Assembly (NCBI GenBank): GCA_018714965.1
Contig: DVML01000041.1
Span: 1 to 30,107, forward strand
DNA: 30,107 nucleotides
Source of the DNA: Fimihabitans intestinipullorum
Lineage (GTDB): Bacteria > Bacillota_I > Bacilli_A > RF39 > UBA660
Direction of reading: 5' to 3'
Shown here: positions 17,417 to 24,003 of the stretch, piece after piece
Layout of the letters: each line of letters begins with the position of its first letter
Numbering within the stretch: the stretch's first letter is position 1
Notes under the pieces: model-generated
Seen by the model: the letters and a program-made list of their open reading frames with translations, nothing else
What the model was told of the DNA's origin: nothing
Database searches by the model: none
Translations under genes and position numbers: made by a program

Positions 17417-18076
17417 ATGTCTTTGATATTTAATGGAAACGAGCCAAAAAATATAACGTACAATGGAAATGATGTTAAGAAAGTCATTTACAATGGCGAT
17501 GTGGTTTGGGAAAAAAATATAGATAATGTTCCTCCCACAATAGAAATTTTACCTACTTCTTTGGGTTCGCAAGGATATTATAGATTATTAAATTTAAAAA
17601 TAACTGATAATACAAATATCGATTCCATAAAAATAAACAATCAAATTTTAAGTAAAACTGGTAATTCCATAGAAATATTAGACGGTATTGATTTTAATTT
17701 TGAAGATGGAAACGTAATTATAGAGGTAACTGATTCATCGGGCAATAAAAGTACTAAAACCGTCATTGTTGATAAGACGGCTCCAATTATTGATTTAAGT
17801 AATATACCAAACACTTTTGAAGTTGGTGTTGATATTTATACTTACCCAGAACCAGGTATTGCAACTGATAACCTTGATAATGCCGTTTCGTTCGCAAGTG
17901 TAAATATGGGGTGGTTCAAGAAAAATCCAAACGGTACAATAGGCGAACAAGTTCCACCTTTTGAATGGAATACAACACTGTCAAACAGAGAATTGGGTGA
18001 TTATATTATCACTTACAATATTAGTGATAAGGCAGGAAATGTTGGATATAACCAAAGGACAATTACTTTATATTAG
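17417..18076 (+). CDS. Ig-like surface/tail protein with an NG-repeat adaptor
   Basis: A 219-residue protein. The first 33 residues repeat a short N-G motif three times (IFNGNEP, ITYNGNDV, VIYNGDVVWEK), a pattern seen at the start of other Gram-positive phage tail proteins and likely an attachment module. Two bacterial Ig-like / DUF5011-like domains follow. One, at about 38-120, ends in VTDSSGNKSTKTVIVDKTAP; a second, at 121-219, ends in YNISDKAGNVGYNQRTITLY. Such domains bind carbohydrate or act as spacers. It begins 4 bases after the collagen-like gene. No signal peptide is seen, so it is probably part of the particle. Confidence 0.65.
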   Translation: MSLIFNGNEPKNITYNGNDVKKVIYNGDVVWEKNIDNVPPTIEILPTSLGSQGYYRLLNLKITDNTNIDSIKINNQILSKTGNSIEILDGIDFNFEDGNVIIEVTDSSGNKSTKTVIVDKTAPIIDLSNIPNTFEVGVDIYTYPEPGIATDNLDNAVSFASVNMGWFKKNPNGTIGEQVPPFEWNTTLSNRELGDYIITYNISDKAGNVGYNQRTITLY

Positions 18077-18089
18077 AGGAGGTGCAAAT

Positions 18090-18326
18090 ATGTCAGTAAT
18101 AAAAATTAGAAACGAACTGGGACAATTCGTAGATATCCCAGCATTACAAGGAGAAAAAGGTGATAAAGGAGACAAAGGCGACACTGGACCGCAGGGTCCA
18201 AAAGGCGATACAGGACCGCAAGGTCCGTCTGGAGCAAGTGTTGCAGTGATTCAAGCAACTGATGAAAACAATGCTATTTCTCTAAGTCAATCTAACCCCA
18301 ATAATATTTATTTCTGGGAGGAATAA
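18090..18326 (+). CDS. Short collagen-like tail protein
   Basis: A 78-residue protein with an N-terminal SVIKIRNELGQFVDIPAL strand, a single Gly-X-Y tract at about residues 21-49 and a C-terminal SQSNPNNIYFWEE tail. The tract is close in sequence, also at DNA level, to the first tract of the large collagen-like fibre 1.9 kb upstream. I chose ATG 18090, which follows GAGGAGGTG; the longer reading frame that begins inside the preceding gene has no such site. It may be a linker or a second fibre stem. The next gene begins one base after its stop. Confidence 0.75.
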   Translation: MSVIKIRNELGQFVDIPALQGEKGDKGDKGDTGPQGPKGDTGPQGPSGASVAVIQATDENNAISLSQSNPNNIYFWEE

Positions 18327-18327
18327 C

Positions 18328-19131
18328 ATGGGAACAGTAACGAATGGTAAAAAATGGGTCGGTGCTTGCGTAAACGGGAAGGTTGTTAGCGGGCTAGCAA
18401 AGAACGGCGTGGTGTTTTATAGAAAACCAGTTAGTACGTATAGACGTAGGATAATGGTTGGAGATAATTTATCTAACAGAACAATATTTCAAGATTTTCC
18501 AGATGGATTTTATAAAAGCGGTATGTCAGATGGCGAACAATTCAACTTGATTGAATCAAACAATATTAATATTTATGAATATTATATTGATGGTAGTTAT
18601 AATGTATATTGTGGAAATCGAACGAATTCAAATTTACTTTATAGGTATGATTTAGTGTTTGGAAGAACAATGACAAAAAAAGACGTAACTACTGGTAATT
18701 ATTCAAATGCCATTGTTACAGAAGTAAATGAGAATGAAGCCTATCGCCATATATTCATAGAAGATGAAAATATTCGTCCTGTTCAAGTTGGAGATGTTAT
18801 AACTAGAAATACTAGGTTCTATTTTACAATTCCAGATAATATTTTCGAGCAACTACCACAAGGTAGAGATAATGTAATAATTTTAAATAATGGGGAGTCA
18901 ATATCATTAAATGCTGATTTATTTTCCAGTGGTATTTATTTTAATACAACTAGCGGTATGGATACCAATATGAATATCATAGTTGTCATTAACAACAAAC
19001 TTATGGCCAACAAAAGTACCATGCAGAATATATCTTATAATGGAGATTATTTTGAAGGCACTGTTTCAGAAGTGAATAACTCAAGTCCAGTATATTCAAT
19101 GATTTTAGTAGATACAACAACATTAGGATAG
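18328..19131 (+). CDS. Putative receptor-binding tail fibre tip
   Basis: A 267-residue protein whose first 32 residues show the same kind of N-G repeat adaptor as the Ig-like protein upstream (VTNGKKW, CVNGKVV, LAKNGVVFYRK). Beyond residue 40 the sequence is beta-rich and matches no family I recognise. Its last place in the fibre cluster, just before lysis, and its unusual C-terminal part fit a receptor-binding tip, but this is inferred from context. GGGAGGAATAAC precedes ATG 18328. Confidence 0.55.
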   Translation: MGTVTNGKKWVGACVNGKVVSGLAKNGVVFYRKPVSTYRRRIMVGDNLSNRTIFQDFPDGFYKSGMSDGEQFNLIESNNINIYEYYIDGSYNVYCGNRTNSNLLYRYDLVFGRTMTKKDVTTGNYSNAIVTEVNENEAYRHIFIEDENIRPVQVGDVITRNTRFYFTIPDNIFEQLPQGRDNVIILNNGESISLNADLFSSGIYFNTTSGMDTNMNIIVVINNKLMANKSTMQNISYNGDYFEGTVSEVNNSSPVYSMILVDTTTLG

Positions 19132-19134
19132 TAC

Positions 19135-19257
19135 ATGAAGAAGTTACTTTGGCTTTGGAAACGTTTCTGGGGAACGAAATATTACATAGAATACGATGAA
19201 CATCTTAAAGAAAATGAAGTACTCGTCTACGGACACAAAATTTATATAAAACGATAA
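19135..19257 (+). CDS. Small basic aromatic-rich protein (40 aa)
   Basis: A 40-residue product starting at ATG 19135, three bases after the fibre stop, and ending at TAA 19257. The N-terminus is rich in W, K and L (LLWLWKRFWG) and the C-terminus has KIYIKR. The spot between tail fibre and holin often carries tiny genes such as XkdX, but this one does not look like XkdX. The ribosome binding site is weak, so translation may depend on the upstream gene. Function unknown. Confidence 0.45.
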   Translation: MKKLLWLWKRFWGTKYYIEYDEHLKENEVLVYGHKIYIKR

Positions 19258-19270
19258 AGGAGATAAATAC

Positions 19271-19876
19271 ATGAATTTTTACACAATAGCACAGGAAATA
19301 GGTATTGCCGTAGCAGGAATCATCATAGCCTTAATTACTTGCAAGCAATACCTTAACAAATATTTTAAAAAAACTGACGTGGCAAAATTACTACCAAAAC
19401 AGAATAAGATGGACGTTGGTGTAGTCGAACAACTGGAATCTGTAAAAGAAATGCTTAATGCCGATAGAATACACATTTACGAATTCCATAATGGCGAGCA
19501 TGGTTCCAACAATAGACCACTCTATCGTTTCTCATGTACGTACGAGGTATGTAAAGCGGGTAATAAACCAGTTCAACAACAATGCCTAAACTTACCAACA
19601 AATTGCATGCCCAAATTCGTACAAGAAATTATGGACAACGGAAAATTCGTTTGCACTGACTTGGAAACATTAAAAGATACAATGCCTAGCACGTATAACT
19701 TCAAAAAGAGTATAAAAGTGGGAGCATTTTATGACATAGCAATCAAAAACAAGGATGATGAAATTATTGGTTTCATTGCTATTCATTGGTTCAAAAAAGA
19801 AAATTTTAAAACAGACAATCAAGTCATAGATAAACTTGTTTGGTATGTTAGCGAACATTTACAAAATTCAAAATGA
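19271..19876 (+). CDS. Membrane-anchored GAF-like protein in the lysis cassette
   Basis: A 201-residue protein with one N-terminal membrane segment (about residues 7-24), a short basic linker, and a soluble domain from about 50 to 198. That domain has the look of a GAF-type sensor: RIHIYEFHNGEHGSNNRPLY, then a Cys-containing RFSCTYEVCKAG strand, and VGAFYDIAIKNKDDEIIGFIAIHW near the end. Similar proteins occur next to holins in other Firmicutes phages. Its role is unknown; sensing a small molecule or membrane state to time lysis is an inference. AAAGGAGATAA stands before ATG 19271. Confidence 0.65.
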   Translation: MNFYTIAQEIGIAVAGIIIALITCKQYLNKYFKKTDVAKLLPKQNKMDVGVVEQLESVKEMLNADRIHIYEFHNGEHGSNNRPLYRFSCTYEVCKAGNKPVQQQCLNLPTNCMPKFVQEIMDNGKFVCTDLETLKDTMPSTYNFKKSIKVGAFYDIAIKNKDDEIIGFIAIHWFKKENFKTDNQVIDKLVWYVSEHLQNSK

Positions 19877-19888
19877 AGGAGATAAATT

Positions 19889-20101
19889 ATGAAAGAGAAA
19901 ATTACAAAATTAATCGATTTAAAATCGATTATTACTATTTTAATGGCTATTACATTAGTAATAGGTTTCTTCACGAATCGAATCGAAGCAGACGTTTTTA
20001 TCCCATTTGCCACGATGACATTCACGTTCTATTTTACAAAAAAGAACACGAATGAAACGACAAGCAATGCAATTGAAAGTGAGGTAACAAAAAATGAATA
20101 A
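19889..20101 (+). CDS. Putative holin
   Basis: A 70-residue protein with two hydrophobic segments (about residues 14-29 and 36-50), a short loop with NRIEAD, and a charged polar C-terminus with KKNTNETTSN. Size, topology and position directly before the endolysin fit a small holin, which would pierce the membrane so that the endolysin reaches the wall. I chose ATG 19889 because AAGGAGATAA lies just before it. The gene overlaps the endolysin start by 8 bases. Confidence 0.7.
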   Translation: MKEKITKLIDLKSIITILMAITLVIGFFTNRIEADVFIPFATMTFTFYFTKKNTNETTSNAIESEVTKNE

Positions 20102-20885
20102 ATTTTACTTTGGCATGGAAACAATGAGAATTACACAAAATTATAATGGAACGACCAGCCATTATAATCACTCACATGGAACACCAGTTGATTATCCAAT
20201 TGATTGCGCAGGTGTCGATGGTAGGCAAAGTGCTTATTTTGCTCCAGTTGATATGAAAGTGGTTGCTATTCGAGGAGTAGGTAACTACGCAACCAATACA
20301 ATATGGCTAGAAACAACAGAAACGGTTCAAACACCGACGTTTAACGATATTGTATGGCTAACACTAACACATTGGAATGACGGCTCTATCACGTCTAAAT
20401 TTAAGGTAGGAGATGTCATCAAAGCAGGTGAAATTATCGCTTATGAAGGAACCGACGGAGCAACCGCAAATCACTTACATGTGACATGTGGCCGTGGTCA
20501 TTGTAATTCTTGGACAGAAAATACAAAAGGTTCATGGGTAATGAGTGGCACGTCACTTCCACCAGAAAAAATTATGTACATCAATGACGATTTCACTAAA
20601 TGCGTAGACTCTGGTGGTTTAGTTTTCAAGAGCATGCCTAAAGATAACAACAGTTCTGCAACTGCAAACGCACCGCAAACAACTGTAAACAAAACAAAAC
20701 GCGTAGGTGTTACAAATGGTTTGTACCTAATGAAATTAGATAATAGTGCTAAAATCTGTTTAATGCCACATAATGCTACTGTAACAGTTCTACAGGAGAA
20801 CTATACGACTGCCAAAGGGTATTCGATGGATAAAGTAGAGTATAATGGTACCGTTGGCATGTGTGCGAATAAATATTTAAAATAA
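20094..20885 (+). CDS. Endolysin, M23-type peptidase with SH3-like C-terminus
   Basis: A 263-residue lytic enzyme. The N-terminal 150 residues look like a LytM/M23 zinc peptidase that cuts peptide cross-links. Candidate zinc ligands are H28 or neighbours, D37 in YPIDCAG, and H127/H129 in NHLHVTCG, with H93 (LTHWND) as a likely catalytic residue. A linker rich in N, S, A and T (about 185-200) leads to a C-terminal SH3-like domain (TNGLYLMKLDNSAKI ... VEYNGTVGMCANKYL) that should bind the cell wall. No signal peptide is seen, so release through the holin is expected. A strong terminator follows 13 bases after the stop. Confidence 0.82.
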   Translation: MNKFYFGMETMRITQNYNGTTSHYNHSHGTPVDYPIDCAGVDGRQSAYFAPVDMKVVAIRGVGNYATNTIWLETTETVQTPTFNDIVWLTLTHWNDGSITSKFKVGDVIKAGEIIAYEGTDGATANHLHVTCGRGHCNSWTENTKGSWVMSGTSLPPEKIMYINDDFTKCVDSGGLVFKSMPKDNNSSATANAPQTTVNKTKRVGVTNGLYLMKLDNSAKICLMPHNATVTVLQENYTTAKGYSMDKVEYNGTVGMCANKYLK

Positions 20886-20898
20886 TAATGTAAAGTAA

Positions 20899-20928
20899 AA
20901 GGCTCATCGAAATGATGGGCCTTTTTTT
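20899..20928 (+). terminator. Intrinsic terminator of the late operon
   Basis: AAGGCTCATC (20899-20908) pairs with GATGGGCCTT (20914-20923), with one G-T pair and the loop GAAAT, followed by seven T. It ends the late transcript after the endolysin. Confidence 0.9.
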
Positions 20929-21041
20929 ATATGGAATTATACTTAATATTGATTATTATTTAATTGATGTTTTTATTATATATTTGTTGTTAATAAAGTA
21001 AAAAACATTGACACTTTGTTTTTATAATTGAATATATTTTA

Positions 21042-21070
21042 TTGCTCTCAAATTATTACTATGCTATATT
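21042..21070 (+). promoter_or_regulatory. Promoter of the accessory protease unit
   Basis: TTGCTC (21042-21047), a 17-base spacer and TATATT (21065-21070), with an extended -10 TGC just before it. It lies after the late terminator and before the genes at 21135 and 21379, so these appear to be transcribed on their own, possibly in the lysogen. An imperfect inverted repeat, TTTAATC / GATTAAA at 21100-21123, lies in the leader and could be an operator. Confidence 0.65.
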
Positions 21071-21134
21071 ATATTCAAGTAGTTGTCATATTTTTCTCGT
21101 TTAATCTAATACTATGGATTAAAGGGAGAATTGT

Positions 21135-21395
21135 ATGAATAATAAGTATGTTTACATAATTTTAGAAGTTAATAGAAAAAATGGAGAGGTTAGAATTATG
21201 AAAATTAAAAAGGAAAGCAAATTAAAGGAAATTAATGATGTTTATAAAAAATTAAATTTGAAAAAAAATGACTTGAATAACGATCCAATTTTGTATCAAA
21301 AAAACTTTGGGGCATATGATTACACAAAAAAAAGTATATTGGATGATAAAACGACAGTAAAAGCGGAGAATAGTTATTATGGCAGATTGGTATAA
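21135..21395 (+). CDS. Small charged protein upstream of the protease
   Basis: An 86-residue protein very rich in K, N and D, with no family I recognise and no membrane segment. Two starts are possible. ATG 21135 follows AAGGGAG. ATG 21198, in the same frame, follows GGAGAGG at 21183-21189 and would give 65 residues (MKIKKESKLKEINDVYKK). The gene overlaps the serine protease gene by 17 bases, so the two are probably made together. It could be a partner or substrate of the protease; that is context only. Confidence 0.55.
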   Translation: MNNKYVYIILEVNRKNGEVRIMKIKKESKLKEINDVYKKLNLKKNDLNNDPILYQKNFGAYDYTKKSILDDKTTVKAENSYYGRLV

Positions 21396-22284
21396 CATAG
21401 CAAAAGAAATTCGTAATCATAGTCAATCTCCTATTGATTCTGTTAGAAAAAAATATATAAAGAGGCTTTCAGCTTTAACGGGTAGAAATGTTATTTGTTA
21501 TTATTCTGGTTTTTTAACTGTTAACGATAGTCCTGATGTCAGTATTAACGATAGAGACATGAATGGTTTTATGACAGTTATTCATGGAATGGATAAAAGT
21601 AAAGGTCTTGATTTGATTATTCATTCTCCTGGTGGAGAAGTAACCGCGACGGAGATGATAGGCAATTATCTCAGAAAGATTTTTGGAAATGACATAAGGA
21701 TATTTGTTCCGCAAATGGCCATGTCAGGTGGTACAATGCTTGCGTGTATAGGTAAAGAGATCTATTTAGGAAAGCATTCTAGTATTGGCCCTATAGATCC
21801 TCAATGCCGTGGTGTTCCAGCACATAGTGTGATACAGGAATTTGAAGAGGCAAAGGAAGAGCTAGAAGAAAATCCTAAAAGTATTGTATTTTGGCAACAA
21901 ATTCTTAACAAATATCCTCCGACATTTATTGGACAGTGTTACAAGGCTGTTGAACTATCTACCGAGGTTGCGGAAAATTGGTTGAAAACAGGCGATATGT
22001 TTAGCAATGACACTGATGAAATAAAGAATAAAAAAATAAAAACAATAGTCGATTATTTAAATAATAATACATATACTAAAATACATTCTCGGCATATTGG
22101 CATTGATAAAGCACGTGAACTTGGGTTAAATGTAATTCCTTTAGAACAGGATGACAAATTACAAGATATGGTTTTGTCTGTTCATCATTGTTATATGCAC
22201 ACTTTTCAAAACACTAATGCTGTTAAGCTTATTGAAAATCAAAATAATGGTACATTTGCAATGATTATGCAAGATAATAATTAA
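21379..22284 (+). CDS. ClpP/SppA-like serine protease (SDH_sah type)
   Basis: A 301-residue protein of the ClpP/crotonase fold, closest by pattern to the serine dehydrogenase proteinase (SDH_sah) family. Visible marks are LIIHSPGGEVTATE at about residues 79-92, MAMSGGTMLA with the likely nucleophile S116, and HSSIGPIDPQ at 133-142. The C-terminal 150 residues are helical. No signal peptide or membrane segment is seen, so it should act in the cytoplasm. It is distinct from the prohead protease at 3489. Placed with its own promoter between lysis genes and attachment site, it is probably a cargo (moron) gene that alters or protects the host. The substrate is unknown. Confidence 0.75.
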   Translation: MADWYNIAKEIRNHSQSPIDSVRKKYIKRLSALTGRNVICYYSGFLTVNDSPDVSINDRDMNGFMTVIHGMDKSKGLDLIIHSPGGEVTATEMIGNYLRKIFGNDIRIFVPQMAMSGGTMLACIGKEIYLGKHSSIGPIDPQCRGVPAHSVIQEFEEAKEELEENPKSIVFWQQILNKYPPTFIGQCYKAVELSTEVAENWLKTGDMFSNDTDEIKNKKIKTIVDYLNNNTYTKIHSRHIGIDKARELGLNVIPLEQDDKLQDMVLSVHHCYMHTFQNTNAVKLIENQNNGTFAMIMQDNN

Positions 22285-22352
22285 TTATTTGTAATTTTTT
22301 TTTAAAATTATAAAAAGTAAAATCCTATCTTAAAGGTAGCAAAGAAAAAAAG

Positions 22353-22372
22353 TACATAACAATTACATAACA
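22353..22372 (+). repeat. Left arm-type integrase sites
   Basis: TACATAACA occurs at 22353-22361 and again at 22364-22372, 11 bases apart in the same direction. Together with the matching pair at 22546 they look like arm-type integrase binding sites flanking the core. Confidence 0.6.
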
Positions 22373-22470
22373 TTTTTCAAAATATATATACTTTTATAAT
22401 CGTTTAACAATTAATAAAACCAACGTAAAATAAGGGGTATTATATTTTTTGATAGTTATAAAACCATATG

Positions 22471-22495
22471 ACTTCAAATCCTGTCTTCCCGACCA
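22471..22495 (+). other. attP: Attachment site core: 3' end of a proline tRNA
   Basis: From the T-loop (TTCAAAT) through the 3' acceptor strand CTTCCCG, base A and CCA, this segment matches the 3' end of a Bacillus-type tRNA-Pro. The 5' half of the tRNA is missing: the bases before TTCAAAT cannot pair with CCTGT. So it is not a tRNA gene but a copy of its tail, as used by tyrosine integrases to insert into tRNA genes without breaking them. It lies 120 bases from the integrase terminator. The tRNA identity comes from memory of the family, not a search. Confidence 0.8.
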
Positions 22496-22505
22496 GTTTG
22501 AATTT

Positions 22506-22533
22506 AACCTTGAGAAATCAAGGTTTTTATTTT
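22506..22533 (+). terminator. Terminator just after the tRNA-like core
   Basis: AACCTTGA (22506-22513), loop GAAA, TCAAGGTT (22518-22525), then a T-rich run: a perfect 8-bp stem. It lies 10 bases after the CCA of the tRNA-like core, so after integration it would serve as the end of the host tRNA transcript and shield the prophage. Confidence 0.85.
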
Positions 22534-22545
22534 GTAAAAATGATT

Positions 22546-22565
22546 TACATCGCAATTACATCGCA
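22546..22565 (+). repeat. Right arm-type integrase sites
   Basis: TACATCGCA occurs at 22546-22554 and 22557-22565, again 11 bases apart and in the same direction as the left pair. The shared pattern is TACATNNCA. The stretch 22285-22617, over 300 bases without a gene, is explained by these sites, the tRNA-like core and two terminators. Confidence 0.6.
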
Positions 22566-22591
22566 TTTTTTAAGTGCTTTCAACTTGTTTT

Positions 22592-22619
22592 ACAAAAATA
22601 AGACCGAATTTTCGGTCTT
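22592..22619 (-). terminator. Terminator of the integrase gene
   Basis: AAGACCGA / TCGGTCTT (22600-22607 and 22612-22619) around a 4-base loop, followed on the minus strand by a T-rich tail. The integrase stop codon overlaps the stem. Confidence 0.8.
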
Positions 22620-23871
22620 AATACATAATTGAATTTATTTTATTTTCAATGTTTGCAGCACTCAACATATTTCTCATTTGCTTGTTTTTTAAATCATCAT
22701 ATGGATGGGCATATGTATCTATGATTACTTGTTCAGTGTCTCCAAGGCGTAAAGCGATATCTCCATAGGATGCTCCTAAATTTAATAAAAGACTAGCATG
22801 ACTGTGACGACCAAATTCATGATGTGTTAATCTTATCACATGTTTTTTTTCATAATCAGTAGATTTTGAATCAATAAGTTGATCATAATATTTTTTTAAA
22901 TTGTTATCAATCGTTGTTTTTGCTAAAAATCGAATTCCTCCAAAGACAAACCAATTGGAATTGAAACCGTCCATTTTAGAATAGTAATCATATAGTTTAT
23001 ATAGATAGGGAAGCGATTGATCTGCTAATGCAATACATCTATCTCGTCGATTCTTCGTATTAGTAATCTTATATCCGCCTCCGCGGACTTTATCTGAAAG
23101 AGTCTTATTTATTGTTACAGTCATTTTTTCAAAATTAATATCGTTCCATGTTAGAGCTTGCTGCTCACCCTTACGCAAACCATGCCAAAATGCGAAATTA
23201 AAAAATGCTTGCCAAATCAATTTATCTACAACAGACATATATTCTTCGAATTGTTTCGGTGTTTGATATCTAATCTTTTTTCGTTCAAGAACTTGATCAT
23301 TTCTAGCTGTAAAGTTTCCTTGTTTCTTAACAACGTTTTCTTCTAATTCTTCATCTTTAACTGCTTTATCTAAAATGTTTGATAACACACAAAATAACCT
23401 TTGATTATGAGCATGTGTCCAGTTATGCTCTAAAACCCATTTTTTCCACGATTTTACCCAGTAAACATTAATATCGGTAATTAATACCTCTCCACCTTTA
23501 AAAAAGGGTCTAATGCCGTTTTTATAATCACTAGTATAGTTATATAATGAACTCTCTTTGTTTTTAGTATTCTCTTCCATGTATTCAAAGAATTTATCAT
23601 CTAATGTTTTTTTACTCGTGTTTGTTTTCTTTTTGCAATCGTGTGTAAGAATAAATTGTGCTTCTGCTTTGCATGCTTCCTCATGTGTTGCAAACATAGC
23701 GGAACGATATTGTTTTCTGGTTCCGTCTGGAAGTGAATATCTTACATGAAAATACCAATATTTGGTTCCTTTGCATGTTTGATGATTTAATAAATCTTTT
23801 GATTTTGGAACCTTCTTTTTTTCTCCATTAATCATTTTATAACTATACGTTTTAATTTTATTTACTGACAT
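22618..23871 (-). CDS. int: Tyrosine integrase
   Basis: A 417-residue site-specific recombinase that should insert and excise the phage at the tRNA-Pro-like site next door. Residues about 37-75 resemble the arm-binding N-terminal domain (YWYFHVRYSLPDGTRKQYRS), 92-185 the core-binding domain, and 205-400 the catalytic domain. Visible catalytic residues are R233 (HGLRKGE), probable K273, H351 and R355, and the nucleophile Y387 (IDTYAHPY). Two details are unusual: H351 and R355 are spaced HxxxR (HEFGR) instead of HxxR, and the usual H or W after LG is D378 (LRLGDTE). I chose the start at 23871 because GGAGTG lies just before it; the longer frame from 23928 lacks a site. Confidence 0.92.
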   Translation of the reverse strand: MSVNKIKTYSYKMINGEKKKVPKSKDLLNHQTCKGTKYWYFHVRYSLPDGTRKQYRSAMFATHEEACKAEAQFILTHDCKKKTNTSKKTLDDKFFEYMEENTKNKESSLYNYTSDYKNGIRPFFKGGEVLITDINVYWVKSWKKWVLEHNWTHAHNQRLFCVLSNILDKAVKDEELEENVVKKQGNFTARNDQVLERKKIRYQTPKQFEEYMSVVDKLIWQAFFNFAFWHGLRKGEQQALTWNDINFEKMTVTINKTLSDKVRGGGYKITNTKNRRDRCIALADQSLPYLYKLYDYYSKMDGFNSNWFVFGGIRFLAKTTIDNNLKKYYDQLIDSKSTDYEKKHVIRLTHHEFGRHSHASLLLNLGASYGDIALRLGDTEQVIIDTYAHPYDDLKNKQMRNMLSAANIENKINSIMY

Positions 23872-23887
23872 AATTTTCACTCCAATC

Positions 23888-23916
23888 TTGAAATAAATTT
23901 TATTATTTGTTATAAT
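23888..23916 (+). promoter_or_regulatory. Strong promoter of the small RNA
   Basis: TTGAAA (23888-23893), exactly 17 bases, then a perfect TATAAT (23911-23916) with an extended TGT before it. It points rightward, away from the integrase, with no gene on this strand downstream for over 1 kb, and leads to a terminator about 85 bases on. Confidence 0.75.
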
Positions 23917-23922
23917 TGAAGC

Positions 23923-24002
23923 ACACAAAAAGAATTGTCTTGTCGGACGTTTTATTTGTGTACTCGCATGAGGGAAGTCACCGTTGCCGCGGTGGCTTTT
24001 TT
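23923..24002 (+). ncRNA. Candidate antisense small RNA
   Basis: A short transcript of about 80 bases framed by the promoter at 23888-23916 and an intrinsic terminator. The first fold pairs ACACAAA (23923-23929) with TTTGTGT (23955-23961) and exposes a 25-base loop. The second pairs AAGTCACCG (23975-23983) with CGGTGGCTT (23990-23998), followed by TTTT. The loop holds TGTCGGACGTT (23941-23951), the exact reverse complement of AACGTCCGACA at 26267-26277, in front of the gene at 26291. Extending the match gives TGTC 23936-23939 with GACA 26278-26281 and 23953-23957 with 26261-26265. The pairing reaches the ribosome binding site. No open frame with a ribosome binding site lies inside. Promoter, stems and match are visible; transcription and action are inferred. 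Confidence 0.6.
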
Positions 24003-24003
24003 A

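Noticed and set aside
17961..18326. A longer frame for the short collagen-like protein
   Set aside because: It overlaps the end of the Ig-like gene in another frame. ATG 18090 has a clear GAGGAGGTG site and the conserved protein starts there.
21001..21020. TTGACA at 21009 as the promoter of the accessory unit
   Set aside because: The nearest good TATAAT is only about 10 bases away. The TTGCTC/TATATT pair at 21042-21070 with 17-base spacing fits better.
22285..22330. A terminator after the serine-protease gene
   Set aside because: There is a T-run with an AT-only inverted repeat, but the stem is too weak to support a call.
22471..22495. A tRNA gene
   Set aside because: Only the 3' part is present. 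The bases before it cannot form the T-stem, and no D or anticodon arm lies upstream, so it is an attachment core.
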